64,000 nucleotides of DNA from Membranipora membranacea (Eukaryota; Bryozoa; Gymnolaemata; Cheilostomatida; Membraniporidae). Positions 13,001 through 26,225 of this stretch are shown in pieces (position 1 is the first letter of the stretch; every line of letters begins with the position of its first letter). The position numbers and the translations under genes are program-made. Below the pieces are notes generated by a model. That model was not told the DNA's origin. It made no database searches and saw only the letters and a list, made by a program, of their open reading frames with translations. The stretch is from NCBI GenBank assembly GCA_914767715.1, contig OU612071.1:25105681-25169680 (forward strand), given 5' to 3'.

Positions 13001-14860
13001 ATCATTTATCATTGCTTAATTAGGAAGCTCAATCTCCTGTTTTGAGTGTCATGTCTAGGTCATGTCCTTGAATGAGCATCATTAATTAAATCCTGCAAAA
13101 TCTTTTTGTAATGTAAAGTAGAATTTTTTATAAAGATCAGTTGCTAGCGGCATTTTGAATGGAGTAGTCGCAATTTGGATTTTGCCTGGCAGCTTGCTGC
13201 TAGGGTCATGTATAATGTGTCTGAATAAAACCGGAAAACTGCCTACAACACCAATTGTCGGAGTATCTTACAACTGTCTCACCCACCTCCAGTTATACTG
13301 TCTCACCCACCTCCAGCATCAATTGTGATTGTTCTAGAGCCTCCAACACTGAAGCTTACTGGAGTATCTGATGTCGTTGGTACAGTTTTACAGACTGGTC
13401 CAAGATTTGGAGTAACAGGAGCAGGTGGCACAGGAGCAGGAGCCGAGACTCCACAATACTGTGCTGACAATCAATAACTTGTTAAATGTATCATGTAACT
13501 CAAATACTGATGATTAACTGAAATAATTAAAATATCACTGATTTACCTCAAAAACCAGGAGGCCCCTCTGAACTTGATACAAGATGGCTACATCTTTGGG
13601 TTGTACACAAGTTATGATTTGATTCCCTAAACTAACAATTTGGTGGCCATCTTGAAATGAAGTCTAATTAGAAAGATCATCAAACTTACCTGGTTCACAA
13701 GTCACGCACAGGCTGAAACCTCCGTCTGGACCAGGTTGCACGATATTATCATCATAACAATCATATATATATTCCATGTTTATTCTGGAGAAGAATAAGT
13801 CCTTAGGACTTGTACCCAGAAAACAGAAAAATTGATAAAAATATGGTGTCAAATTAAAAAGACATGTAACTAAAAATCAAGAACAATGACAGGTAAAATT
13901 ACAAAGTACACGCAGGCATTAATTAGCAGTAAAACATTACACAAGTTAATACACAATAGCTAGGAAAAGAAAAGTTAGAACAATGTAGCAGCAGGCTAAA
14001 ATGAAATGATAAGAACTGACTCATTAATTGAGAAGTTTGAGGACGTGGCTCCGAGTGGCATTTTTGAATGTAGCAAGGGATTGACTCAGCTTAACATGAT
14101 TGGGTAATTCGTTAAACTTCTGAGCACCGAAATTAGCTAAAATTTTCCTTGGATAGTCTAAACCCAGAACTTTTAGCAAGCCGAGTTTCACTAGTTAATT
14201 TCTCGGGGAGCAGATTGGTATCAATTATTGGGACTAAACTATTAACAATTTTAGTCCCAATAATTGATACCAATCTGCTCCCCGAGAAATTAATTAGTGA
14301 AATATGGAGGTGATATACAGATCTCACGACTCCCAGAGGCATCACACTCCCTTTACTCAACTTTCAAACAGGTATCCAAATGTGTGCATGAATCGACTGC
14401 AACAAAGTAAAAAAATGTTGCGTTATGTCAATTCTTAATACATATGATATTGAACAATGAATGTTGATATAACTAGCACATAAGACAGATAATAATCAAG
14501 AGGTATGACATGGACTAAGAATACCGAAATATTGACGACATGACATATTGACGCGTAGATAAATTGATATATGTTATCACACATATGAAGAACTACATGA
14601 ACTTTTATCAAGAAATCTGAGGAGACATTTTTTGTGTTTCTGCAAGTCTAATGAATTCTATATATCATAAAGTTGAACTTACATTGACAATGTGCAGATG
14701 CTGATAGGTATATCACTGCTAGACCTAAAACGGATAATTAAGTGAGTTATAACCTGTGCCATATACCAACATAGGGCTGTGATTAAATTGCAGCCAATTT
14801 GGAATCTCACAATCGAATGAACTTACCGACAATCACCAACATATTCCCTAATTGTTCCAT
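10077..14860 (-). CDS. Secreted thrombospondin type 1 repeat protein, 11 exons placed, frame faults
   Basis: Exons on the minus strand: 14860-14827, 14724-14683, 14396-14357, 13784-13690, 13463-13311, 12871-12616, 12417-12238, 11937-11686, 11467-11286, 11006-10837, 10244-10077. Exons 1-2 encode a signal peptide (MEQLGNMLVIVGLAVIYLSA). Exons 3-4 are Cys-containing, and exons 5-6 hold a Pro-rich linker (APAPVPPAPVTP) and an unrecognised beta-type domain. Exons 7-11 each encode one thrombospondin type 1 repeat (CSATCGDG, CSVTCGAG, CSVTCGSG, CSATCGLG, CSVTCGTG), bounded in phase 0. Such repeats bind glycans and matrix. Phases agree throughout except that exons 6, 9 and 10 are each one base short, and exon 8 holds two compensating shifts. 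The gene is therefore either decaying or misread in the assembly. Its 3' end is unresolved. Confidence 0.83.
13985..14302 (-). mobile_element. LINE 3'-end fragment ending in a 53-bp palindrome
   Basis: Minus-strand translation gives TNLLPEKLTSETRLAKSSGF, then after a frame change ANFGAQKFNELPNHVKLSQS and FKNATRSHVLKLLN, stopping at 14024. This is the usual C-terminus of a CR1/L2-type ORF2 (W/F-N-E-L-P ... FK ...). At 14186-14238 and 14250-14302 the sequence is inverted on itself with one mismatch and an 11-base loop. It lies in the intron between exons 3 and 4 of the thrombospondin-repeat gene. Confidence 0.72.
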
Positions 14861-14869
14861 GATGCTCTC

Positions 14870-15895
14870 AGCAGAGCTGTCCAGTAAGAAATGACAACCA
14901 GTCATCCTCATCCTCTTTTGTATCTGAACTTGGCAAACACTTATGGTCAGGTATAAATGGAGAGCTAACCCAGCCATAATGAGCATAATCCCCATAGATA
15001 AGTCTTACAGTAAACCTCATTGATTATTCTAAGCCTACTCGTTCTTTGCAACCATAAATGGCACGGCTAAGCTGATTGACGCAGGGTGACATAGATAACA
15101 CGCACCTTTCGTCCCATGGTTATAAAATGTACAATCTAGTCAATTTAGTTTTTACCTGTGCTGTGTTCAGCAGAGAGAATTTATTATGTTCTAGCTGTAG
15201 CCGCATCTTGTCAATTAATCAGTCACTTCATCCTATGTAGTTATAGACTTTTTTACTGATTCATCATCTAAGCATTAGTGGTTTGTTAAAGAATGATTTG
15301 TATGCATGTATATTTGTATTTATCTTTCGCGTACCAGGTAGCAGATTGGTAAGAGGACTTATTCTGATAGCAGCTTATCTGGTTTATCTGAAGTTAACTC
15401 TGACAAATAATCCCCGCTTATTATGATGTAGCTGATAACAAATTGTTGTTCATCACCGAAGATTAACTTACATTCTTACTAAATCTGTAATCCTACAGGT
15501 AGTGAGGAAAATTACCATTGATGTTGTGTACCTCCGTCACTGCAAAGTCTCTGATAATATTTTCTCTCACCAAAGAATCTCAGGATCATGTAACCCCACC
15601 CAAGGCAAAATATTTATTGATGGGTGAGTGTCAGAGTTTGTAAGCAATGAGCCTGTTAGTTATATCTCTCAGATAATCTTTTGTAAACGTACACAGATAA
15701 TCTTGATCCGCCTTTGCTGGGCGTGGTGAGCGTGTGACAATAATTATCTTAAGTTGTTCTTTTTGTCTGGTGAGCTCTTATTACCGATATTGCTGAATGG
15801 CGAGTCCCTTGTACTTTTCATTGATGCATCCTATTTTCACCATTTTGACATTCAAGTTGCCAACTATAATTCTCAATGGTATCTACTATAAACTT
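14870..15895. other. No gene seen; 5' flank of the thrombospondin-repeat gene
   Basis: The promoter of the minus-strand gene would be expected here, but no motif stands out. Confidence 0.4.
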
Positions 15896-15904
15896 CAAAA
15901 AAGA

Positions 15905-15980
15905 TCAGCTGCGGCCAGGATTTGAACCCGCATTCTATGGCTAAGTCTATGGCAAAATCCATTGATCTGCAAACAATCCG
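15905..15980 (-). repeat. tRNA-like fragment (B box)
   Basis: On the minus strand, GCGGGTTCAAATCCTGGCCGC (15912-15932) carries a good B-box core and short T-arm pairing. The upstream part does not form a cloverleaf, so this is a tRNA-derived repeat relic, not a tRNA gene. Confidence 0.4.
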
Positions 15981-17695
15981 TATGAATGAGGTTCCCGAAT
16001 TTGAATGAGGAAACTTGAACCAATGCGTACGGAAGTTAACCTAAATGCTATTCCTATGTATCGATTAGCCCTCAAATTGATGTCACATCAACATATGGAA
16101 ACATAGAAGCAGAATTTTAGCAGCAGACTTAATCTAATCGGAGCATACCATGTACATCTGAAGTAAAATCTTATTAATCATCTCAGCTCATCATGATACC
16201 CTGGGAATTTATTATAATGAAGCTTTTACCATCTTGTTGCACCTTGAAAGTTTGAGAAACCATAAATCTCTAAATAATAGGAGTCAAATGCTGAATCTTG
16301 ATCATATTATTATAGAATAGATTATGGAGATAGGCATGTGGCAACAAAAACACTTTCATCAGCAGAGTCTCTGAATGAATGAAATACCAAATGGATGGAA
16401 CAGAGTGTGCTTGATTGACCGCATAAATAGATTTAAATTTAATTTAAAGAAGCTTCTATCTAAGACACTAAATACCTTACTGTATCAATAGGCACCTTTT
16501 TTGAACATTTGGATTCTGTAATACTACACGGGCAGAGCTGCTAAATACCTTGTCCATCGACACATAAAGTGAATTTGTCATGATACTGGGCATGAGCAAT
16601 TGATTGATGGAAAGAGACTATGTTTAAATTTAACTAGTGGCACTTGGTCACTCTGGTTAGAAATTTTATTTTTCTGCTGCAGTCAATACAAGCAATATTT
16701 TCGATGACGTGTGCATGCAATTATTTTGGTTTTATTTGGGAGCACAGCCACAAAATATGGGCGACAGTTCAGTGGTGTATTTGTCATCAAGACTTGCGTA
16801 AAATTGCCTTCAGTGTTCAAGAATCAGATAAGGCGAGACAAATACTAAGCAAATCACCAAAGAGAAGTCAGACTTCTGGCAGCACATAACTGACTTAGTA
16901 CTTTAATACATGTTCACTAGCTCAATAAGTTGAGGTGCTGCCAACTGATGATATATAGGACCAGAGTTTGAGTCGTATTTGAAGCTGGATTGTATTATAT
17001 CGGTTATCTTCGTATTAAAATAAATAAATTGTAACTGTAGTTAATTTCTATGTGAATATAAATTGGTGGAGTGAAACAGGACAGTGAGCCCGCTGCTCAG
17101 ATACTAACGGTTCACAAAGGACACTTTGCAATAAACTGGTGTTAGCTGTGATTTTTTTTATACTGTAACAGCACCAGAACAGAGTAAATTTAGAAGGGTT
17201 TATTAGTGTGCATTACTAACTAAAAGCGGTTGTAGACATTTCAAATAGGAATCATGAGTGTGAACTATTGTGAATTAGTGTCTAATAGGCTGTACTCACC
17301 TGAACTAAGAATTATGGAAGGAGTTTTTGTAATCTACTGCAAAAGCTCGAGAAATGAGTGGCAGTACTCATATCGACTTCGAGTTTGGATCATTGAGATA
17401 TTAATTGTGAATTACTGACTGAGTGGCAGTACACATATCAAAATTGAGCATCATTGGCTGAATTACTGTGAAACACTTTCCAGAAGGCATACATGGCAGT
17501 ATTCAAATTATCTTTGGTTCAAATAGATTAACCTTCGGAAATATGTTTTTTTTTGGATTGTCTTGTCACGCTGTCATATTGAAATAAGATAACTCTAATC
17601 TGAGAATCAATTAGTTAAACATTCAATATAAATATTAGTAAGTGTGCAAGTTGAGTGACTGCAGGCTGATCCCTTCTACATTGCAGCCAGTCATG
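15981..17695. other. No gene seen
   Basis: Long AT-rich intergenic stretch without supported exons. Confidence 0.45.
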
Positions 17696-17699
17696 ATTG

Positions 17700-17893
17700 T
17701 CTGGCTTCCACTTGCCTTCACTTACCTTCACTTACTTCCACCTGCCTTCACTTGCCTTCACTCACTTCCACTTGCCTTCACTTGCCTTCATTTGCCTTCA
17801 CTAAAACTCACTTGGCTTCACTTGCCTCAACTATCTTTTACCTACCTTCACTTGCCTTAACTTACTCCCACTTGCCTTCACTAACTTTCACTT
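17700..17893 (+). repeat. Degenerate 10-bp minisatellite
   Basis: About 19 imperfect tandem copies of a unit close to CTTGCCTTCA. The spacing is continuous with no unique spacers, so it is not CRISPR-like. Confidence 0.85.
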
Positions 17894-17899
17894 CCAAGT

Positions 17900-20330
17900 G
17901 GGGGAAAGTGGGGAATTAAAAAATGGAGGGGGAATGTGTTCGCTTTGAATCTCAAGGTTAAAAAAAAGCGAGGGGGGAAGAGGCTTCCAACTACTCGAAC
18001 ATCGGGCACGATCGAAGGGCTTGGGCCATCATCACACACATAGCTTCCCATGACTCAAATCTTGGGCATGCGTCGAAGGACCGGGGCCCTTCTAGCGCAT
18101 CCCGTGAACAACGCACATGCCAACCAATCGCAGAATCTTCCCATCATTGCTCTTATCACTAAGCCTGCATATTTTAGTTGGAGCGGAGTACTCACAATTA
18201 GATGTAATGAGTCTCATCATTGTTTCATCATCTTTCGCCTTGAGATCAGTGGCATTCTAGTCTCTCTCTCTTACCTTACATACTCAGATAGAGGACAGGC
18301 ACGGGTTAGGTTATGGATGACAGTAATCATAGTGACATCTATGCGTTGACACGGTACTGTAATAACTTCTATTGATTATTTGAGGAAAGGACATGCATGG
18401 AACATGAATATATAATGTCTACGTTGACAGACCAGAAGTAGAAGCCGACAAGTCACACACATAATAATTTCAGCTGTAGATTTGGATTCAGCTCATCCTT
18501 ACAATATCATCCTTTTGGTAAATACGTGTACCACAGTTTCAAGTTTCCTATGGCAGTATGAGTGAGACCTATTTTTCTTTTTACTTTATTTAATAACTAG
18601 AAACTTCCCTACTGATTCAAATTGCAAAGCTTATTTGGGAAGGTATATGTTTTCAGCTTTAGGTTGTTCGTTGTAGATAAGGCTTAATGCAGGTTTTTAG
18701 ATCTAAAAGAAAAATGAATCATACTCATTAATCAAAGTATGTCACAGACTTTCCTTGTAGCATCCTTACCCATTTCCTAGTGTGCTGAATGAGTGTGTGG
18801 GCTCATTGATAGACAATATCCTTGTTACTCAATAAATGCACCCAAAGTGTCAAGTAGGGTTTCCTTGATTTTGTTCCTGACCCTAAAAAACTTCAAATTG
18901 TTTTGATAGATTTTGTAGTAAATCAGTGGGCGATGTGAGTAACTTGTGCAAAATTATAGCCAAAACTTGGTTTGGGCAGCTCAATCACCCTGTCAATTAG
19001 AAGACAATCATCTTACCTATTTCCTGATAGTCTAAATTAGAGCTGTGAAATATAGCAAGGCAATCTTAAAAAACAAAGACTATCTAGCCTAACAAGTTCA
19101 AATTGTTCTTTTTTACAATTTATTATTTATTATTTTCTCTCTCAAATGGGGCTTTTTATCTCGATGTAAACATCTTTGGACAAAGAGTATATATTAAACA
19201 AACAAACAGACACATAAACAAAGGTCACAGAATTTAGCAAAGTCATTGGTGCTCATACCAGTTACTTTGTGCTGTACATAGTTAATGGAATGTTGGTGTT
19301 TACGGTTTCAATATTTGCCTGTGAGAGAAGGAAGTCCCGGTGTGAGGTCACATCAGGATCGTGAATTGAAATTTAACGTCTTGTTGCATATTGAACTGAT
19401 AGAATTGTTTCCATTACAAAATTAAAAATCTCATTCAAAAGTCTTGTGCTGACATGATCTCATTGGGTGCAAAAGTTGTCGTTGATTAGAACTGGTTTTA
19501 TCAAATTTTGATGAAAAATTTGAGTTGAGCTGTTCTTTGGCTCTTTTTATTGGTTAGAGAACATGCTCTGATTTCAGGCTTTCTTAGATTTCAATCTTAT
19601 CTCCTCCACTCAAATGAAATTTTATTACGTAGGTTGCTGTTTTGAGAGGCGGAGGTAAACAGTAGAGCCTACAGAAGCATAATTGTGATCACTGTATGGT
19701 CAAAGCGGCAAGTATGATTCATTACAAATAATCTTGGTGGCAATTATGCAAAATAAATAGGGGTGTGCAAACAAGATTAAAATGGTTGTAATGCAGATAT
19801 TGTGATGCAAGGCACAAACAACTAAATGTTAACCCTTTCCATATTCAATGGGCATTTTAGGAAGTTTGAGGGGTCACAGAACCTTCAAAACTTCAATGGC
19901 TTCTCCCAAGGTGTATTAATATACGTCAAGTTCAGAGTCAATCAACCAATGGTGGAGGCCAAAACCAAAATCCGCAGGTTATTAGCTGAGCTAGCTAAAA
20001 ATTGACCGATGTAGTAACTCTTTGTGATATAATTCCGAAATTAACCTGATTAATAGACTAAAATAGATTTGGTTGATAAGTGCAAATTCTAAGAGCTTCT
20101 CAAACAGTCAGCATCAAAGAATATACTGTTGCTACAAATAATCACAAAAGGCAATCTGCTCAGCTCTATGAATATATTCTTTAACATTATCTTGTTCAAT
20201 ATTAGTTCATGTGTAACCACTTATATTATACCTCAGTATGACGGATGTATGATAGTGTCCTGTAGTACTGATATCACTGGTATAAATACGCCTGACCAGG
20301 CTACATTATTATTCTACTGCAGCATTTTGC
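17900..20330. other. No gene seen; short imperfect duplication near 17985-18095
   Basis: Around 17985-18095 a segment of about 60 bases appears twice in diverged form (catcgggcacgatcgaaggg and tcttgggcatgcgtcgaagg). The rest is AT-rich with no supported exon until the WAP-like gene. Confidence 0.4.
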
Positions 20331-20333
20331 AGT

Positions 20334-23289
20334 ATGACAATGGAGACTATATTATACTTGTGTGCTGCTCTGCTCACTGTCGGTGTATCAGGACAAACTC
20401 CGTTTCCACCTCCACCAGGTAGAGCTCACATATTAGGGCACTAATAATAAATTGGACATTCAAATTTTTTAAACATGCCGGCTGTGTTGACTAGTGCAAG
20501 TGAGTTAAGAAGGCCACAGTACGCTAGCTTGAATGTTTTTGTAGCAGCTTTTTTTTTGTTTAGATTTTATTCCTTTTTGTGATATTTTTTAAGTTCTGAC
20601 AGCAGAGTTCTCTAGCGCAGGTGTTTTAAATGGCAAAAGTGGGCTGGACTATCATAGGAGCTACAGTTTTCATTCTCTGAGGCTCCGATTTGCGCTTTTT
20701 ATTTTCCTCCTAGAATGACCAATGAAGCCATGCACCGGAGTTAAATTCCACTAGATAAAACGTCCCCATAAAAATTCATCTAGTATGAAATACAAACAAC
20801 TAAAAATCTCAGTATTTATTCAAAAATAATTACCTTATTTTCGAGTTCTGGCTTTTGGCCTCTACAATTATTTAGCTGCATATAGGACCTGAATGCATTA
20901 TTTGATCTTTGCTAACTCAGCTCTGCGTACAACCAGTCAGACTGAAGACTGGCTCATACTTAGACTCTGACAGTGCATCGTTGTGGTGCTGTTGCAAGTT
21001 GACTGCAATATTCGTTAACCTGATCTAGTTCAGTTTGAAGTTGTGTCTCTACTGATGGGGGTGACAGTTGGAACAAGGTACACAATGTTATGTTGTCTGC
21101 ATATTTTACCGTGTTACATCCGGGCCTGTAACTGGGATCATCAACGTAAATAAGCCTCAGCAAGGGACCGAGCTTGGCTCCTTGAGGAGATCCTATAGAT
21201 ATTGTTGAGTATGGTGATCGTCAATCTAGTCTCTCACTGCACTGTCTAACGCTCAGGGAGTCATTTAGCAGATTCCACTATCCATTATGACAATATAACA
21301 AGTATCACCATCTTATCAATCACAATATTAGGTCAGTTCATGCTCTGATTGCTACACATGAACTTTGCAATCAATGTGTTGAAATTGTGTTTTCTGGATG
21401 TCTCATTTTTTTCAAAATTGTAGGAAAAAGAATTTATTTTGATCATATCTTGTTCTATTTGTTTATATGTAATCACTTATTTCTCCAGGAATGTCGATTT
21501 AATGTAAGAAGAAATGATTATTCCTCAAGCCTCAATAGGCTGTCAATTTTACCACAAATTATGAATATGAAATGAAGTCAAGAGTTTAATCACAAATAAC
21601 ATTGATTTTTCATAGGAAACAAGGAAACAAACCAGTGGTATGATACAAGCATTTATCTTGGCACACTGAAGCATTTCCTTATGGTTTTAAATAATTTGCC
21701 GGTGGCTGTATGTGGTACCTCCTGCCTTGTACAAGGAAAGGTGACATAGGTAAACGGACCGATTAAGCTTGTTTTGTACAAGTGTTTGGATAAAATTGAG
21801 AAGACATTTCAAGTTTAAAGCACCATGATTGATCTCTATCCAAGGTACTGATAACTTTTGGTTATGGAGTAGCTCAAAAATCTTGAGTTTAGGTCACACA
21901 CTTATTTGGAATATCATTAATTCTGGCACATAAAAACTTCTACTAATATTAACCCGCTGCACAGAATTTTCTTTTACAAAACTAAGGGTGTAATCCTACT
22001 TGGCCACATTAAACCATAGTGTGAGAAAAATGAATTTAAAAGAATTTGAAAAAAAGTTTACTTATAATTCTTATAAAAAGAGGAATAAATTTGATACACT
22101 TATACTTTTCCTCAGAGTTGTTATCAATTTGTACCTCCTATCATAATTTCTCTCTGTTGCTACAGATCCAAAATCAAGCTCTAAAGTCAGCGAAAGTTTC
22201 TGCATGTTCACCATTTATTTGCGAATCAACTGTGTTTATATAGTTACGGACTTGACAATTCAATCTAATCAGAAAGCCAATCTGCTAAAATTGCATCAAA
22301 ATTTGAACTATTCGGATTTGTGCAACTGAACTAGGCAAGAAAGATTGTGACCACTTTTAACTAATCAACCTTGAGTGCCCTCACCTAAATGCAGCGTGGC
22401 TCGGTGGTAGTCAGAGTGTTGCTCAGGGGTTATTAAAGTTTTTTCTGTGGATAAAATATTTTATCCTCGTTATTTTTGTGGATACCAATAACCTATGTGT
22501 ACAAATTTAATGTGCTAAAGAGCTATTAGTGCTATAAACTGTTTTTATTTTATCTGTAGAGCCTTGTCGAGCTTGCTTCCCAGATGATTGTGGGCTGTTC
22601 CAGTTACCTGGATTTCTGTTTGTCTGTCCGAATGGGAGGGTTACAGAACCTGTATGTGGATGTGTCGTCAGTTGCCAGTGTGGTGAGCTGTCATTATATA
22701 ATTGTGTATGAATGTTGAGGATATTCATTAACCAGTGACATCAAATCAGTGTATGATCCAAGTATATGACCTCTAAAAGTTAAGTGAGTCAAATAAGTTG
22801 AACCATATAAGTGTCATTTGATATCTGCTTTTAATTTATATCACAAGCGCTTAGAGTTAAAATCAATGTTTTCAACTTTTGTTCTTTTGAATTTTTAGCT
22901 GGATGTCCAGTGATTGACACGTCGATAGAATGTCAGCTAGGACGGATGAGGGATGGTAACAGGTGCCCTACTGACACCTGTAGTGAGTCCATCATCTGTT
23001 TATAACCGTATACACTTATTTTGTCCTGTTTATAATTATATAATGAGGCCTTGGGTAAGTGGATTTTTTATGATACTGCAATTTCAAGTTTCCCTTCTCA
23101 ATTTTACTAGACGTTATATCTCCCAGTGAGGAGAAACCAGGCTCCTGCCCACGATTTGGTTCTTTTGGAAGAACAATGTGTATAAGTGATTCTGACTGTC
23201 AAGGTAACGATAAGTGCTGTAAGTCAAGACCTAAAAGGGGGATTACAATGGATGTCTGCACCAGAGTAACTCCGCACCGGTATGGATAA
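20334..23289 (+). CDS. Secreted antistasin/WAP-like Cys-rich protein, four exons, complete
   Basis: Exons are 20334-20418, 22560-22682, 22899-22982 and 23111-23289, with AG/GT borders and exactly matching phases, giving 156 residues. Exon 1 is a signal peptide starting at ATG 20334 (METILYLCAALLTVGVSG, then Pro-rich). Exons 2 and 3 give two Cys-rich modules; the second (CQLGRMRDGNRCPTDTC) has the spacing of an antistasin-like protease inhibitor. Exon 4 opens with KPGSCP and carries DSDCQGNDKCC, the core of a whey acidic protein (WAP) domain. It shows only six of the usual eight cysteines, so one or two disulfides of the four-disulfide core are missing. These families inhibit serine proteases outside the cell. 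AATAAA is at 23682-23687. The gene is intact; the exact target protease cannot be inferred. Confidence 0.85.
20930..21260 (-). mobile_element. LINE reverse transcriptase fragment inside intron 1 of the WAP-like gene
   Basis: The minus-strand reading is SPQGAKLGPLLRLIYVDD, then YADNITLCTLF. This is reverse transcriptase box B (PQG..LGPLL) followed by the catalytic box, where the usual YADD reads YADN. It is a truncated relic. Confidence 0.75.
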
Positions 23290-23689
23290 GTTCTCTGTGA
23301 GTATTGATTTCATGATGCTCAAAATTTAAACTTTTTGTTGTAACCTGACGCTTTCAGATTGTGCCAATGTTTCTGTGGAAGACTGCAGAATTCATTTTAA
23401 AATCTCCTCACAAAGTAATGTTTTGCGTATTTCTTTATTTATAGAGGTTGGCTTGAAAGTTTACAAATAACAGAAAGTTAAAGGCAACTTGTTGACCTTA
23501 TCTCATGTAGCTAACTTCTTTTCTTATATTTTCATCGTAGATTTAGGTGCTCGCTGAAGATTATAAACAGATTATGCATCATCGGGTACTCTGCCCGAAG
23601 TGAACAGGAAAGTTTACGGAAAACTTGTGACAAAGTCTTGCGTAATATGACCTATTAACCAACTCAAATATATTATTCAGAAATAAAAC

Positions 23690-24880
23690 CACAGCTTAAC
23701 ATAACCACATTTTATATTTGATTGTTCATACATTATCAGTATTAATTCTTGTAAGCAAGAAAAAAAGCAAATTCAAAGTCAAAAACTTCTTTTTGAAGTC
23801 AATTTGCATGGAGAAGCAATCTGAAACAAACTTTTTCAGTAGAAATGGGTTGTCCATGTCCAGAAGTGTCCCTCTTTTGGCAAAAGTAAAATTCTGCTGA
23901 AAGGAAAAATATGAGGCACCAGAACCTCAGTCAATGACGCTTATTTAGTCTGTGTCCTAATAAATATAGTTTTTCCACCATCTTCATCTATACATTGCCA
24001 CTTTTGCTCTCTGTAGGAGGCACAAATCATACCAAAGCTAATGAAATTGTTTTTTCCGGAGGAATATTTTTACCTGTCTTGCATAGGAATTGCACCCACT
24101 GTTGTGTGCCAGTTTTACTGACTGAAAGAGAAACACAAGCCTCAAACTGTCTGACAAAAAGGAATGTACACTGCAGGTATCAATTTGAACATCATCCGTT
24201 TCTTTGCCAGCAGAGAAAGCTTTAGCTACAAATAGGAAAGGGATAACCTGAAAAATCACAGCAAACTCTGAAATCAGACCAAGAAAGATTAAGACAACAA
24301 ATCAGCAAGATGTCAAGAAGAATAGCTCCACATTGGCAGCATACAAACTAAGTGAGAAATAAGGAGTGTGATCAAATTAAGACCAAAACATATACAGGGT
24401 AGCAGTACAAAAAATACAGGCCAGTACCGAAAAAGACGAAGTCTTGCCCTTCATAAGCCATTGACAAATCATTATAATAATGTATAAGTCATCATGTTCA
24501 CCTGTGCGTCTCCATGAAACAAGCAGATAAGTTGATCAAAGCAGTACAAACTTGATCAACTTAGACTCCAAAGTTTAATCCCCGTGTTAGGGAAAGGAGG
24601 TGCACCGATGTTCAAACATCTTTACTGCTCAGAAATTGTGTAACAATAGGCTTCAGACAACCCGCAAAATTGTCCTTTTTAAATCCACTAATTTGTATGA
24701 CCGGCAAGTCCCAGGTTTTCCATCTGATCTTCTTTTTGGTCCTGTTGAGTTCACCGCTGATCCTTTGTGTTGGAGCTTACACGAGGAAGTCTAGGCAGGG
24801 ACAACATAAAAGTAAAATGTAGCTTGATTATCCAAAAAAATTGAACCGACAGGGCAGCTTACTCCCTCCCTGGCGCATAT
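23690..24880. other. No gene seen
   Basis: Sequence downstream of the WAP-like gene. Short frames have no recognisable domains. Confidence 0.4.
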
Positions 24881-24945
24881 AAACATATATATATATATTT
24901 ATATGTGGATGTCCTATGCTATGATGCTGCTTCACTAGGAATAGA
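24870..24945 (-). repeat. SINE-tail fragment with (TA)n
   Basis: A short TATATATATATA tract is followed by GGATGTCCTATGCTATGATGC, the reverse complement of the tail of the tRNA-derived SINE at about 7292-7325. Confidence 0.5.
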
Positions 24946-26025
24946 CCTGTATAGAAAATTCCAGAGTTGTCTGTTCCTTTATCATGTGGAAGCAACTCTA
25001 TCAGAAAACACCTTTGCTGTCATGTATTGATGTCAGGAAGAAGATCACAACAGACACCATTTTAAGTGAAGATTAGGATAGTAGATGTCAAAAGCCAAGA
25101 TCAGCCAAATTATCAAAGCCTTGTATATGTCAAACGCTCAAAAAACTCAGGGGAATGAATCTTCAACCCATCTGAATTTCGCAGCATCACAAATATTTCC
25201 TAAAGGCTTGAGTTTCTAATCATATTAATTCATAAGAATTTTTTGTTTGCTAAACTTGTTCTACTCACCATTTCAACTGGTAGTATTGTATTATGAGTTA
25301 TGGACAAGTGAATAACTATGTGGTTTGAAATTGAGCAAACTAATGACTTTGGAGCAACTACTGATCATCTAGCATCTGTCTGCTGATCAATAAAATTTAA
25401 AACTGAATGTCTACCCCTGTGCCGTTAAACAACAAAATAATTATGTACAATCACAATATCGTCTGTTGCTTGCTGTCGGGGAGTTTAGTGTCACGTTATC
25501 ACACACTTGCCTCAGGAGTTATCTATTCCTCTTGGTCTAAGTAAACTCGTACTCCGTTGTGATATGGTATCATCTATTTAGAGTTTAAACTCTAATCAGG
25601 CTCTATGGACTGGCATGGATAAAACTAAAATATTAGTCCTGATGGCTGTCAGAGGTCACGCAATTTTGAATTAAAAAGTTGCCGTGAACAAATTGGTAAG
25701 CAAACTATGTTTGTCATCCATACTATTTCATAATTTTGATCATAAAACAAAATTTATCGCTGCCGGGTGGCACTAATAGTATTTTTCCGTCTTCTAACAC
25801 TCAGACTATTTTCAGATAAACAATTATGACTGCAAATGAAGTATCTTGTATGGTCGTGTTGTTAACAATTACTGCTGTCGTGGCAGTAGAGATCGACTTC
25901 ATTATGGTCTCCTCCATTACCGACCACGATGTCTTCTTTTGTTACTGGGTTATATTTTGTGTTCATATAAATGTGAAATAAGCTAAGATCTTTGTATGTA
26001 TACATAAGTGAGTGCCTTATTTCAG
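24946..26025. other. No gene seen
   Basis: AT-rich intergenic sequence without supported features. Confidence 0.4.
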
Positions 26026-26225
26026 TCAGTCATCTATTTTTACTCATCTGAGATCTTTAAAAACAAAACTCTGTGTTGCAAAATGAAATAAAATTGGGAC
26101 ATTTTTTGTAGTACATGTTTAGTTACAAAGGTTGAAGGCTTAGTTGGTTGGTCCGAAGGGATTGTGTGAGGCTCCACACAAGATTAATTTAGACACAGAT
26201 ATACAAAAATGTTTCACTTTTTACT

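Noticed and set aside
17700-17893. CRISPR-like regular repeats
   Set aside because: A continuous 10-bp tandem array with no unique spacers in animal DNA; a minisatellite.
22385-22430. tRNA-like GTGGCTCGGTGGTAGTCAGAG string
   Set aside because: Only an A-box-like piece; no B box at the right distance.
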